From Deinococcus roseus (GTDB taxonomy: Bacteria; Deinococcota; Deinococci; Deinococcales; Deinococcaceae), in the NCBI RefSeq assembly GCF_014646895.1, contig NZ_BMOD01000001.1:1-64000 (forward strand): a stretch of 64,000 nt of DNA. Direction: 5' to 3'. Position 1 is the stretch's first letter, and each line of letters starts with the position of its first letter. Made by a program: the position numbers and the translations under genes. The notes beneath the pieces were generated by a model. That model searched no databases. It was not told where the DNA came from and saw only the letters and a list, made by a program, of their open reading frames with translations. Of the stretch, positions 8,387-16,134 are shown in pieces.

Positions 8387-9061
8387 TTAAAGAACGCCTT
8401 GCAACAGGCAATCCAGCCCGGGAACACTGAGAAGTTCGATGTCCACAGCCCGCACCAGAATGCCCCGGATGCCCTGCTTCTGGGGTTCAATCACATCTGC
8501 TTTGCGGTTGTCTCCCAGCATGGTCACCCGGGTGGCCTGAGGGTATTTTCGCAAGACCATCTGGTAACTTTCCGGGTGGGGTTTTTCGAATCCGGTGGTG
8601 CCACTGCTGAAGATGTGGTCAAAAACCCTGGACAGACCCAGATGCCTCACGATTTGCTCCAGTTCTGGCACATGGTTGGACAGGATCACCTGGGTGTAAC
8701 CTTGCAAAGCCAGCGCTTCCAGCACAGCGAGGGTGTCCGGGTAGAGGTGCCACTTTTGAAGGTCACAGAACTGGGAGCGCACTTTCTGGCTGAGGGCAGG
8801 GGCCTGTTTCTGAAGGCCCAACGTTTCAAAAAGCTGGTGGTACACCTGTGCAATCTGGTTCCAGTAATCGTCTGGATGCTGGTTTTCATGGGGGGTTTCC
8901 CAGGTGTGCCAGGGAAAACCTGCACCCAGCATGCCGCCCGTATATGCAATTTCTGGATGGTGCTCTGCCAGAAGTTCTTTTGCTGTGGTGCTCCATGCCG
9001 TTTTGAAATCCATTTCCCGATGGCCCAGTGTTCCATCAAAATCCCAGATCAGAAGTTTCAT
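8387..9061 (-). CDS. HAD-superfamily hydrolase, phosphoglycolate-phosphatase-like
   Basis: This 224-residue cytoplasmic hydrolase shows all HAD motifs: motif I DFDGTLG near residue 8, motif II VILSNH, and motifs III/IV in the GFEKPHPESYQMVLRKYP and MLGDNRKADV regions. The helical cap between motifs I and II is of the subclass-I type found in Gph-like phosphatases. The substrate cannot be told from sequence. The start at 9061 has an AAGGTG six to seven bases upstream. It converges with eutC and nothing nearby suggests a pathway. Confidence 0.85.
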   Translation of the reverse strand: MKLLIWDFDGTLGHREMDFKTAWSTTAKELLAEHHPEIAYTGGMLGAGFPWHTWETPHENQHPDDYWNQIAQVYHQLFETLGLQKQAPALSQKVRSQFCDLQKWHLYPDTLAVLEALALQGYTQVILSNHVPELEQIVRHLGLSRVFDHIFSSGTTGFEKPHPESYQMVLRKYPQATRVTMLGDNRKADVIEPQKQGIRGILVRAVDIELLSVPGLDCLLQGVL

Positions 9062-9275
9062 CCATTCACCTTCATGCCTTCATTTTGACGCACAGGAAAA
9101 CATGCTTCTGGACAACATCTGAACAGCACCCATGGGTGTTCATGCTTCGTTCAGGGGGTGTTCAACAGCGACTTTGTATCCTCTAAACAACAAAGAGATC
9201 TGAAGTTCCTTCCCTTCAACTTCCAGATCTCGGGCCACCCTTCTGAAGAGTTCAGGGGGGCAGAGGAGGAAGACC

Positions 9276-11213
9276 ATGAAACAGCACATTCCAGCCTTCA
9301 GTGCACTGACCCTCACCCTCATTCTCGCATCCTGTAACAGCACCCCTCCCGTTGGGTCCACCACCGAAAACCAGATTTCCCAGCAGGCCGCCACCTACCT
9401 GGTGCGGGGCACCGACATGGGTCCCCTTTACCAGAACATTCGCGTGACCACCGGAGGCGTGGGTTACACCGGAGCCGACGTGCGGGTCAACACCATCAAC
9501 ATGCCCCACACCTCTGGCGGGCTGTACCAGGGCAATCTGGGCTCTGCAGTGGCTGTGGGCAACGGCATCACGCTGGCTGTGCGCACCCCGGATGGCATCG
9601 TGCAGGCCAGAGACTGGGTTCCCGGAGCACCTGTTGTGAACGCTCCGGTGGCTGCCACCACCGTGAATGCTGCTTCTCCCCTGCCCGTGGCCTGGAACAG
9701 CAGCTACGCCATCGACCCGGACCGCATCGTGGTGAGCGCCACCTGGTCCTGTGGTGTGGGATGCGGAACCGGCTGGAATTCCCCCGACCTCCCTGGCACC
9801 ACCCACAACTACACCATTCCCGCTGGCACCCTGCCCGCCGACAAAGCCGTGAAAATCCGCGTTTACGCCTACAACGACGGCACCGAAACCTTCAGTGGTC
9901 CCTTTGCCAGCGGATCCAGAATGGCCATCCGCAACGGCAATGAAAAAGGCATCGACATCACCACTGCACCCGCCAACAGCACCATCTGCACCAGCTGGGG
10001 CGATCCCCACCTGACCAGCTGTGACGGTCTGGGCATTGAATTCCAGAGCACCGGTGAATTTGACCTGAGCCTCTCCACAGTGAACCCCTTCCGGGTGCAG
10101 GTGCGCCAGCGCCCCTGGGGCGGCAGCAGCACCGTCAGCGTGAACACCGCCGTCGCCACCTCCATGAACGGCTTCAAAGCAGGAATTTATGTCGGAGCCG
10201 CACCAAACCTGCACATCGGTCCTGCAGGCACCCCCACCAACATTCCGGCAGGCGGTTTGAACATGGGCGGAGGGTACATCGTCACCCAGGCAGGCAACAA
10301 GTACACCTTCAGCTACCCCACCGGCGAGAAGATGGAAGCCACCCTGAACGGCGCTTACATTGATGTGAAGCTGATCCTGCCCCCCAGTGCACAGACCCGC
10401 GTTCGTGGCCTCCTCGGCAACTTTGACGGCAACACCGCCAACGACTTCCAGCTGAGAAACGGCGTGGTGCTCCCCAACCCCATCGACTTCAACACCATGT
10501 ACACCACCTACGCAGACAGCTGGCGTGTTCCTTCCCCAGCCCAGTCCCTGTTCTACTACGGTGCTGGAGAAGCCTTCGGCGGGTTCAACGTCCCCAACTT
10601 CCCCTCGGCCCTGCCTGCCATGACCTCGGTGCAGGAAACCAACGCCAAGACCCAGTGCCAGAACAATGGTGTGGTGGATCCCCTGCTGCTGCAAGCCTGC
10701 GCCATCGACCTGGTGCAAACCGGAAACCCCCAGTTCATCGACAGCGCCAAGAAAGCCGCTGCTCCCGTGATTCCCGTGAAGATCCTGCTTCCTGACCTGA
10801 AAGTGGCCGTCTCTGGACCCTCTGCAGCCCACGCTGGCGAAGACATCAGTGCCTTCGTGAAAATGACTGCCTACAACGTTGGAAACGGCACCGCCAAAGG
10901 CACCCTGACCGCCGGAGTGAACGGATACATGCTGGACCTGATCCTCTCCACGGACACCGTCACCCCCAACACCTGGGCCATCTACTCTCCAAACTACAGT
11001 GAAGATGTGCTGCTGCTGGGTGGCCGGGCCAGCAACACCGATGACCTGGGTGCCGGAGCCAGCAAGACCTACCCCATCGGCGCAGGCATCCCCAAAGACA
11101 CCCCCACCGGCAACTACTACATCTGCGCCAAAGTGGACGCGGGCAACAAGATCACCGAATGGCTGGAAAACAACAACGGCAACTGCTTCAAGATCTTCAT
11201 CCAGGGCAACTGA
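9276..11213 (+). CDS. Exported lipoprotein with VWD domain and C-terminal CARDB-like domain
   Basis: This 645-residue protein begins with a lipoprotein signal peptide (lipobox LASC, Cys20). After an N-terminal beta-rich region, a von Willebrand factor type D domain covers roughly residues 240-410. It starts with TSWGDPHLTSCDGLGIEFQ and ends with the typical RGLLGNFDGNTANDFQLR. Residues ~505-645 resemble a CARDB adhesion-like beta-sandwich (PDLKVAVSGP ... GNYYICAKVDAGNKITEW). VWD and CARDB domains usually mediate protein or surface interactions, so a cell-surface adhesin or structural role is inferred. A strong Shine-Dalgarno (GGAGGAAG) precedes the ATG. Confidence 0.85.
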   Translation: MKQHIPAFSALTLTLILASCNSTPPVGSTTENQISQQAATYLVRGTDMGPLYQNIRVTTGGVGYTGADVRVNTINMPHTSGGLYQGNLGSAVAVGNGITLAVRTPDGIVQARDWVPGAPVVNAPVAATTVNAASPLPVAWNSSYAIDPDRIVVSATWSCGVGCGTGWNSPDLPGTTHNYTIPAGTLPADKAVKIRVYAYNDGTETFSGPFASGSRMAIRNGNEKGIDITTAPANSTICTSWGDPHLTSCDGLGIEFQSTGEFDLSLSTVNPFRVQVRQRPWGGSSTVSVNTAVATSMNGFKAGIYVGAAPNLHIGPAGTPTNIPAGGLNMGGGYIVTQAGNKYTFSYPTGEKMEATLNGAYIDVKLILPPSAQTRVRGLLGNFDGNTANDFQLRNGVVLPNPIDFNTMYTTYADSWRVPSPAQSLFYYGAGEAFGGFNVPNFPSALPAMTSVQETNAKTQCQNNGVVDPLLLQACAIDLVQTGNPQFIDSAKKAAAPVIPVKILLPDLKVAVSGPSAAHAGEDISAFVKMTAYNVGNGTAKGTLTAGVNGYMLDLILSTDTVTPNTWAIYSPNYSEDVLLLGGRASNTDDLGAGASKTYPIGAGIPKDTPTGNYYICAKVDAGNKITEWLENNNGNCFKIFIQGN

Positions 11214-11238
11214 TCTTCAAAATCCAACACCTTCTTCC

Positions 11239-11268
11239 GAGATCCCTCCACAGCCGTGGGGGGATCTC
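11239..11268. terminator. Hairpin between the VWD lipoprotein gene and ltrA
   Basis: The arms GAGATCCCTCCAC (11239-11251) and GTGGGGGGATCTC (11256-11268) form a 13-bp stem with one G-U pair and a four-base loop. No U-tract follows. It overlaps the expected -35 region of the ltrA promoter, so it may serve as a terminator, a regulator, or simply be a repeat. The GGGGATCTC arm resembles the ends of the repeat at 13850-14044. Confidence 0.45.
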
Positions 11269-11269
11269 C

Positions 11270-11275
11270 TATACT
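11270..11275 (+). promoter_or_regulatory. -10 box (TATACT) of leaderless ltrA
   Basis: TATACT ends six bases before the GTG at 11282. It sets the start codon, because no ribosome-binding site exists and the frame is open further upstream. Confidence 0.7.
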
Positions 11276-11281
11276 CAAACC

Positions 11282-12421
11282 GTGACTGAACCTCATGTGA
11301 GTGAAGCTCCAGCTTCTCAGGGTGAAACCAACCTCAGGGTCTCCACCCTGGAACTGTTTTTTGATCTGGTTTTTGTGTTCATCATCACGCAGGTCACCCA
11401 TCTGGTGGCCCATCCCCATGACGCTCTGGATTTTGCAAAGGCAGCCCTCATTCTGGGCGTCACCTGGTGGATGTACGGAGGTTACGCCTGGCTCACCAAC
11501 AACGTCAGCACCGGACGCACCCTCAACCGTTTTTTGCTGCTGCTGGGCATGGGCAGTTTTCTGATGGTCGCCATTTCGGTGCCAAAGGCTTTTGATGGGG
11601 GTGGCTTTCTGTTCGGGGTGGCTTACCTGCTGATCACCTGCATTCACGCCTTCCTGTTCACCCGTGCACAGTCTGCAGCTTCTGCCAGGGCCATTTTCAG
11701 CATCGCCCCTTTCAACCTGATCAGTGCCGCTCTGGTTTTGCTGGCAGGTTTTGTTCATGCCGAATGGGACTGGTGGCTGTGGGGAGGAGCTTTCCTGATT
11801 CAGGTGCTCAGTCCCATCATCGGCAGGGTGCGAGGGTTCTCGGTCAGCAGTGCCCACTTTGTGGAGCGGCACGGACTGGTGATGATCATTGCCCTCGGTG
11901 AATCCATTGTCACCCTGGGCACAGGGGCCAGCGAAGAAACCCTGTCTGCAAACCTGATCCTGAAAGTCCTGCTGGGCCTGATGCTCACCGCTGCCCTGTG
12001 GTGGAGTTACTTTGAAACCGATGATCCCAGAGCCGAAGCGGCCATGGAATCCGTGGAAGGTCCAGCCCGCAGCGTGATGGCTGTTCGGGCCTATGGTTAT
12101 GCCCACTACATCATGCTGCTGGGTGTGATTTTCAGTGCTGGCGGCCTGAACAACTTCCTGTCGCATAAAGAAGAACACGCCCTGATTGAACCCGGAATGC
12201 TGCTGGCCCTGGGGCTCTTCATTTACCTGCTGGGAGATGTGCTGTTCCGGTTCTGGCTGGGCATAGACCGCCTGAAGTTCAGATTTGTCTTCGCTGTGCT
12301 GGCGCTGGCGCTGGGTTTTGTGCTGCAGCACGTCGGAAATCTGGTGCAGCTTTCTGGATTCACCTTGCTGCTGGTTTTGATGCTGGTGCTGGAGAGCAAG
12401 TTGCAGAAGGCAGAAGGATGA
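11282..12421 (+). CDS. Low temperature requirement protein A (LtrA) family membrane protein
   Basis: This 379-residue polytopic membrane protein has about ten to eleven hydrophobic segments. It opens with the family signature LRVSTLELFFDLVFVFIITQ and carries EHARG-like sequences such as VERHGLVMIIALGESIV near the middle. The function of LtrA proteins is unclear; the name derives from a Listeria cold-growth phenotype. The start is the leaderless GTG at 11282 behind TATACT. Oddly, its last codons (KLQKAEG) are encoded by the GCAGAAGGCAGAAGG words of the adjoining intergenic repeat, so the C-terminus has probably been shaped by that element. Confidence 0.85.
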   Translation: MTEPHVSEAPASQGETNLRVSTLELFFDLVFVFIITQVTHLVAHPHDALDFAKAALILGVTWWMYGGYAWLTNNVSTGRTLNRFLLLLGMGSFLMVAISVPKAFDGGGFLFGVAYLLITCIHAFLFTRAQSAASARAIFSIAPFNLISAALVLLAGFVHAEWDWWLWGGAFLIQVLSPIIGRVRGFSVSSAHFVERHGLVMIIALGESIVTLGTGASEETLSANLILKVLLGLMLTAALWWSYFETDDPRAEAAMESVEGPARSVMAVRAYGYAHYIMLLGVIFSAGGLNNFLSHKEEHALIEPGMLLALGLFIYLLGDVLFRFWLGIDRLKFRFVFAVLALALGFVLQHVGNLVQLSGFTLLLVLMLVLESKLQKAEG

Positions 12422-12668
12422 AGGCTGAAGGCAAATTGCCGAGGGCCGAGAGCCAAGGGCCGAGGGCAAACGGCAGAAAGCAGAAGGCATACTGAATGAT
12501 CTGGTTTTTGCAGTCAAAAGGGCCATATTGCAAAAGCTGCTGTCCAGCAAAGTTCTGAGTTCTTCTGCTTGCAACCCATCAAAACCATGGGAATGCCATG
12601 CCACCCCTGAAAAGCCTTGAGCTTTCAGCTCTCGGCCCTCGGCCCTCGGCAATTTGCCTTCTGCCCTC
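12406..12668. repeat. Composite intergenic repeat with 24-bp inverted copies
   Basis: This region is built of short repeated words (GCAGAAGG, GCCGAGGGCCGAG, GCTGAAGGC). A perfect 24-bp inverted repeat pairs 12427-12450 with 12638-12661, separated by 187 bases. The left end overlaps the last codons of ltrA, and the right end lies just before the tyrA promoter. No ORF or transposase is present. Similar words occur at 444-665. Confidence 0.65.
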
Positions 12669-12706
12669 TGCCAAACCCACTCCCCCCCCTTTCCTGGCAA
12701 AAGTGG

Positions 12707-12712
12707 TACATT
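12707..12712 (+). promoter_or_regulatory. -10 box (TACATT) of leaderless tyrA
   Basis: TACATT ends seven bases before ATG 12720. The upstream in-frame ATG at 12654 lies in the repeat and before the promoter, so it is not used. Confidence 0.65.
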
Positions 12713-12719
12713 ACCCTGT

Positions 12720-13820
12720 ATGGTGACGCCCAACCCCTTCAAAACCGTGGTGATCGCTGGTGTGGGCCTGATTGGTGGCTCGGTCGCACTCGGACTCAAA
12801 GGCCGCTTTCTGGCAGACAAAGTCATTGGTTATGACACCAATGCCGAAACCCTGAAACTGGCCCTGGCCCTGGGCGTCATTGATGAGGGATATGTCACCC
12901 CCGGAGATTGGGTGTCCCAGGCAGATTTGATCATGCTGGCCACCCCGGTGGGATCGCTGGCCCGCATTGCCCGTGATCTGGCCGAACATGCCCGTGAAGA
13001 TGCTGTTTTCACCGACGTGGGCAGTGTCAAAGGCAAAGTCACGGAACTCCTTTCCGACCTCAGAAACTTTGTGCCCGGTCATCCCATGGCGGGCAGCGAA
13101 AAGGCCGGGGTGACTGCAGCACGGGCTTCCCTGCTGGAAAACGCCATCTGGGTCCTGACCCCCACCTCCCGCACCTCTTTGCCCTTACTCAACCGGGTGA
13201 AGCAGCTGGTCAGCAAACTGGGAGCCAATCCGGTGGTGATGCCCCCCGATGCGCATGACCAGCTGATTGCCACCATTTCCCATCTGCCTTACATGACCGC
13301 CCTCGCCCTGACCCACATGGTGGCACGGGATGAGCGTCTGGCTTTGCTGGCTGCAGGGGGCTTCCGGGACATCACACGTGTGGCCAGCGGTGACCCCCGC
13401 ATGAGCCGCGACATGGTGATCAACAACAAAGATGCACTGAAAGAAGCCATTTCCAGGTTCAGAAAAGAACTGGATCATCTGGAAGAGCAACTGGAAAGCC
13501 CGGAAACCCTGTTTGAATCTGCCATGGAAGGCAAGCGCACCAGAGACAGCCTGCCCATCGTGAAACGCAGCCTGATCCCTGGGCTTTTTGATCTGGTGGT
13601 GGCCATTCCTGACCGTCCCGGTGAAATTGGCCGCATCGCCAACATCCTGGGCGACAAGGGCATCAACATCAAGGACATTGAGGTGCTGGCCATCCGGGAA
13701 GAGGGCGGAGCTTTGCGTCTGGGCTTTGAAACTGGCGAATTGCTGGAAAAGGCCCATGGTGCCCTGAATGCCGTGGGCTACGAAACCCGACCCAGAGGTC
13801 TGGGGCAGTCTTCGATGTGA
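12720..13820 (+). CDS. tyrA: Prephenate dehydrogenase with C-terminal ACT domain
   Basis: This 366-residue cytoplasmic enzyme oxidatively decarboxylates prephenate to 4-hydroxyphenylpyruvate in tyrosine synthesis. The N-terminal Rossmann fold has the NAD(P) loop VVIAGVGLIGGSVALGLKG (residues ~9-27), followed by FTDVGSVKG and the conserved GHPMAGSEKAG (~120-130) and ATISHLPY (~184-191). Residues ~290-360 form an ACT domain (DLVVAIPDRPGEIGRIANIL), expected to bind tyrosine for feedback inhibition. The start is the leaderless ATG at 12720. The aromatic pathway partners are not in the window. Confidence 0.95.
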   Translation: MVTPNPFKTVVIAGVGLIGGSVALGLKGRFLADKVIGYDTNAETLKLALALGVIDEGYVTPGDWVSQADLIMLATPVGSLARIARDLAEHAREDAVFTDVGSVKGKVTELLSDLRNFVPGHPMAGSEKAGVTAARASLLENAIWVLTPTSRTSLPLLNRVKQLVSKLGANPVVMPPDAHDQLIATISHLPYMTALALTHMVARDERLALLAAGGFRDITRVASGDPRMSRDMVINNKDALKEAISRFRKELDHLEEQLESPETLFESAMEGKRTRDSLPIVKRSLIPGLFDLVVAIPDRPGEIGRIANILGDKGINIKDIEVLAIREEGGALRLGFETGELLEKAHGALNAVGYETRPRGLGQSSM

Positions 13821-13849
13821 AGGGGTAAGGTGTTTGAGAGGGCGACCAC

Positions 13850-14044
13850 GTGAGATCCCCCTGCCCATCGCTTTGCTCTGGGCGTTCCCCCTTAGGATTG
13901 GAGTGAAGATGAGCGTCTGGGAGCACTGAACGGCTAGATCCCCCTGCTTCTCGCATTCGCTCGAAGGTTCCCCCGTCAGCGTTGGGGAATTGGTGTAGGA
14001 CAAGAGAAATTCCCCAACGCTGACGGGGGACAGGGGGATCTCAC
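13850..14044. repeat. Palindromic repeat element (195 bp) with 14-bp terminal inverted repeats
   Basis: The perfect terminal inverted repeats GTGAGATCCCCCTG (13850-13863) and its complement (14031-14044) bound the element. Inside, a second direct GATCCCCCTG copy starts at 13937. A perfect 23-bp stem (13969-13991 with 14008-14030, loop 16 bases) forms a strong hairpin. No ORF is evident. The architecture resembles a MITE or a REP-type doublet, and no transposase is present in the window. It lies between tyrA and a convergent operon, so the hairpin may also end transcription. Confidence 0.7.
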
Positions 14045-14087
14045 CCGCAAAAATCTCAAACGCACACCCCAACAAAACAGCAGGATC

Positions 14088-14264
14088 TTATCCTCGCACA
14101 ATTTTAACCGCAATGGCCACCATGGCAACAGCCAGTTGCAAATAAGCAATGTTTCTCAATGTTTTTCCACTGTGGGTGCCTTTCAGGGTGGTGTTCACCA
14201 GCACCAGCAGGCCAGCAGGCACCACCACCAGCAGGGCAATCAAAACCCATAAAGCTTCATTCAT
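14088..14264 (-). CDS. Small membrane protein, 58 residues
   Basis: ATG at 14264 opens a 58-codon frame ending in TAA at 14088. The product has two hydrophobic helices: WVLIALLVVVPAGLLVLV near the N-terminus and LQLAVAMVAIAVKIV near the C-terminus, joined by a polar loop (NTTLKGTHSGKTLRN). A Shine-Dalgarno AAGGAG overlaps the stop of the RNHCP gene and lies about seven bases before the ATG. It should therefore be translated as the third gene of this operon. Function unknown; a two-helix hairpin in the inner membrane is the likely topology. Confidence 0.7.
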   Translation of the reverse strand: MNEALWVLIALLVVVPAGLLVLVNTTLKGTHSGKTLRNIAYLQLAVAMVAIAVKIVRG

Positions 14265-14273
14265 GTGTTCTCC

Positions 14274-14615
14274 TTAAAGCAGGGGTTCTCTGTCCTGGGT
14301 GAGTTTGATGATCAGGTCGTAATCGTCGGGGGTGGGGTCGTCGAGTGCTGCTTTGTTGCGGGACACCTCGCCACACTTTTTGCATTTGTGCACGATGATC
14401 CAGCCTTTTTTGGCGTTGTGCTCTACAGCCACGGGTTCCAGCATGCCTTTGCAGGGGTTTGCACGGTCTCCGGGCTGGATGTCCACGTGCAAACTGTGCA
14501 GGCAACGGGGGCAGTGGTTGCGCACACTGCCGTTCTGCAAGGCTGGCACTTCAAAGCCGCAGTTCTGGCAGGTGAAATTCTGGTTGGTGCCCTGGACGGT
14601 AAATTTGCGTCCCAT
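14274..14615 (-). CDS. RNHCP-domain zinc-ribbon protein
   Basis: This 113-residue protein matches the RNHCP family: FTCQNCGFEVP near the N-terminus, VRNHCPRCLHSLH containing the name-giving motif, and HKCKKCGEVSRNK near residue 80. The six-plus cysteines are arranged as two zinc ribbons. The biochemical role of the family is not established; nucleic-acid or protein binding is plausible for a zinc ribbon. The start at 14615 is one base after the stop of the upstream gene (TGACATG), and the 58-residue membrane protein follows nine bases later, so all three are one operon. Confidence 0.85.
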   Translation of the reverse strand: MGRKFTVQGTNQNFTCQNCGFEVPALQNGSVRNHCPRCLHSLHVDIQPGDRANPCKGMLEPVAVEHNAKKGWIIVHKCKKCGEVSRNKAALDDPTPDDYDLIIKLTQDREPLL

Positions 14616-14616
14616 G

Positions 14617-15168
14617 TCAACAGAGGTGTTCAGGATTTGCAGGATTTGCAGAAGGGCCAGCGCAGGTCAGGGACCCGCCACAGCAGCCCTGGGGAACCAC
14701 AGTGAAAGCCACATCCAGAAATGCTTCTTCACCTTCTGGCGCAGGATTGAAGTTGAAGTACACCTCTCTGGGAGAGCCCTCTGCACGAAGGCCCTTTCCT
14801 GGCATCAGCAGACGGATTTTTTCATAGGCTCCCATCAGGTTGCCTTCCTGCACCTGCTGGAAACTCAGGGTCACGAACATCTCCCGGTGGGCACGGTCTG
14901 ATTTCAGAGAAATGCTTTCACTTTGTGGAACTGCATTTTCCACAGGAAGGCACAATTCCACGGCTCCAGCATCTTGCTCATTGACAGGCTCATGGTAAAG
15001 CACGAAAGGTGCCCCGCTGATTTCGGTCTGGTTCTGGGTGGCATGCTGGGCCAGTGTGGTGAGGCCCTGTTGCAGAAAGGCTGGCAACTCAAAAGCATTG
15101 ACCACACCCTGCAGGCAGATCACCTGCTGCTCTGGGACATCTCGGTGTTGAACTCGGTACGGCAACAT
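14617..15168 (-). CDS. GyrI-like/effector-binding domain protein
   Basis: This 183-residue soluble protein resembles the GyrI-like small-molecule binding (SRPBCC-shaped 'SOUL/BmrR C-terminal') domain. It opens with LPYRVQHRDVPEQQVICLQG and has a duplicated alpha-beta pattern, including EMFVTLSFQQVQEGN and AYEKIRLLMPGKGLR. The extreme C-terminus carries CCGGSLTC, an unusual cysteine cluster that could bind metal. The start at 15168 is chosen over the upstream ATG at 15258, which overlaps the SLOG gene, because a TATAGT box precedes it by ten bases. It leads the operon with RNHCP and the small membrane protein. The family call is moderate. Confidence 0.6.
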   Translation of the reverse strand: MLPYRVQHRDVPEQQVICLQGVVNAFELPAFLQQGLTTLAQHATQNQTEISGAPFVLYHEPVNEQDAGAVELCLPVENAVPQSESISLKSDRAHREMFVTLSFQQVQEGNLMGAYEKIRLLMPGKGLRAEGSPREVYFNFNPAPEGEEAFLDVAFTVVPQGCCGGSLTCAGPSANPANPEHLC

Positions 15169-15178
15169 ATCTTTTAAC

Positions 15179-15184
15179 ACTATA
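15179..15184 (-). promoter_or_regulatory. -10 box (TATAGT) of the effector-binding/RNHCP operon
   Basis: TATAGT on the minus strand lies ten bases before ATG 15168, predicting a leader of about three bases. There is no Shine-Dalgarno sequence. Confidence 0.55.
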
Positions 15185-15229
15185 CCGATTTTGTGCCTGC
15201 CAACAGGGACGTATTGCCCAGTTGTCCGG

Positions 15230-15586
15230 TCAGGTGTGGTCCTGAAACGCCACCTCAAACACAGGTTTTCCGCGCCTGCGCATCTCCTGCATCATGCTCC
15301 AGGTGCCTTTGGTTCCATGGTGCAAGCAGATCAGTGCATCTGCCTGATCTGCCATTCTGGAGTTGCGTCTGGCTGCAGCAGCTTTGCTGGAATCCAGAGG
15401 ATCCCTGGCAAACACCTCCAGTGGAACCTGATGTGTTCTGGCCCACCCTGCAGCCAGTTCAGCCACACCTGTGTCACCTGTGGTCAGCACTGTAGTGATT
15501 TCGAAACAGCTGTCCGAAATGGCTTTCAGAAGGTCGCTGTCATCAAAGTGGTCATGGTCCCTGGATCCTGCCAGAATCACCCGCAT
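15230..15586 (-). CDS. SLOG/DUF2493-family nucleotide-binding protein
   Basis: This 118-residue Rossmann-like protein of the YspA/DUF2493 branch of the SLOG superfamily has the family hallmarks. It opens with MRVILAGSRDHDHFDD, has TVLTTGDTGVAELAAGWA (a variant of the usual SGGARGAD loop) and has RRNSRMADQADALIC before the last strand. SLOG proteins bind nucleotide-derived ligands and often act as sensors; the ligand here is unknown. A TAAACT box ends five bases before the ATG, so the transcript is likely leaderless. It lies 61 bases upstream of the next operon on the same strand, which has its own -10. Confidence 0.8.
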   Translation of the reverse strand: MRVILAGSRDHDHFDDSDLLKAISDSCFEITTVLTTGDTGVAELAAGWARTHQVPLEVFARDPLDSSKAAAARRNSRMADQADALICLHHGTKGTWSMMQEMRRRGKPVFEVAFQDHT

Positions 15587-15591
15587 GCTTC

Positions 15592-15597
15592 AGTTTA
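15592..15597 (-). promoter_or_regulatory. -10 box (TAAACT), leaderless SLOG gene
   Basis: TAAACT ends five bases before ATG 15586 on the minus strand. No Shine-Dalgarno sequence is present. Confidence 0.5.
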
Positions 15598-15659
15598 ATC
15601 CAGGCTGTCCTGCCAGGTTGTCCTGCCTCACAACCTCCTCTTTAACAACCAAAAAAAGA

Positions 15660-15665
15660 TAAGAT
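15660..15665 (+). promoter_or_regulatory. -10 box (TAAGAT) of apaG
   Basis: TAAGAT lies ten bases before ATG 15676, predicting a leader of about three bases. An in-frame GTG upstream is closed at once by TGA, so the ATG is the start. Confidence 0.5.
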
Positions 15666-15675
15666 GGTGTGAACC

Positions 15676-16038
15676 ATGGGTGTGATTGTGCGGGTCACTG
15701 CGGAATTCAGGCCGGATGCTTCCAGAACAGGGCTGTATGTGTTTTCATACCTGATCTGGATTCAAAACCTGCATGCCAACCCCATCCAGGTGCTGGAAAG
15801 ACACTGGATCATCCGGGATGCCCTTGGAGAAACCACTGAGGTGCAGGGCGAAGGCGTGGTGGGTTTGCAACCCATCATCGAGAGCAACACCCATTTTGAG
15901 TACAGTTCCTGGGTGCAGGTCAGAAATGTTCCAGCCCTGATGCAGGGCAAGTACCTGTGTAAGCACCAGCACGGAGAAAACTTTCATGTGGAGATCCCAG
16001 CTTTCACCCTGAGGCTTCCAGGGGAGTTGCTGAATTGA
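15676..16038 (+). CDS. apaG: ApaG/CorD family protein
   Basis: This 120-residue beta-sandwich protein of the ApaG family (length normally ~125) has family-like segments: FSYLIWIQNLHANPIQVLER, RHWIIRDALGETTEVQGEG, GVVGLQPIIESNTHFEYSSW and an end of beta strands with FHVEIPAFTLRLP. ApaG has been linked to cobalt/magnesium tolerance in enterobacteria, and related domains bind pyrophosphates. The true activity is not known. It is a single-gene unit with a -10 ten bases upstream, divergent from the SLOG gene. Confidence 0.85.
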   Translation: MGVIVRVTAEFRPDASRTGLYVFSYLIWIQNLHANPIQVLERHWIIRDALGETTEVQGEGVVGLQPIIESNTHFEYSSWVQVRNVPALMQGKYLCKHQHGENFHVEIPAFTLRLPGELLN

Positions 16039-16077
16039 GTGGCACCAGATGAATTCCCTGCAGAAGTTAAACAAAGC

Positions 16078-16083
16078 TACAAT
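16078..16083 (+). promoter_or_regulatory. -10 box (TACAAT) for the small secreted protein gene
   Basis: TACAAT here would start transcription near 16090, giving a ~45-base leader that contains an AGGGAAG ribosome-binding site before ATG 16135. This is a leadered gene, unlike its neighbours. Confidence 0.5.
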
Positions 16084-16134
16084 TCAACATGAGGACCCCC
16101 TGTGTTATTGTGAAAATGAAAGGCCAGGGAAGCC

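Noticed and set aside
9252..10832. 526-codon antisense frame over the VWD lipoprotein
   Set aside because: Composition is extremely rich in Gly and Val with no family, typical of an antisense shadow. The plus strand has a signal peptide and a VWD domain.
11117..12826. 569-codon antisense frame over ltrA and the repeat
   Set aside because: It spans a membrane protein gene, a repeat and a promoter; composition is Gln/His-rich and no start signal is present.
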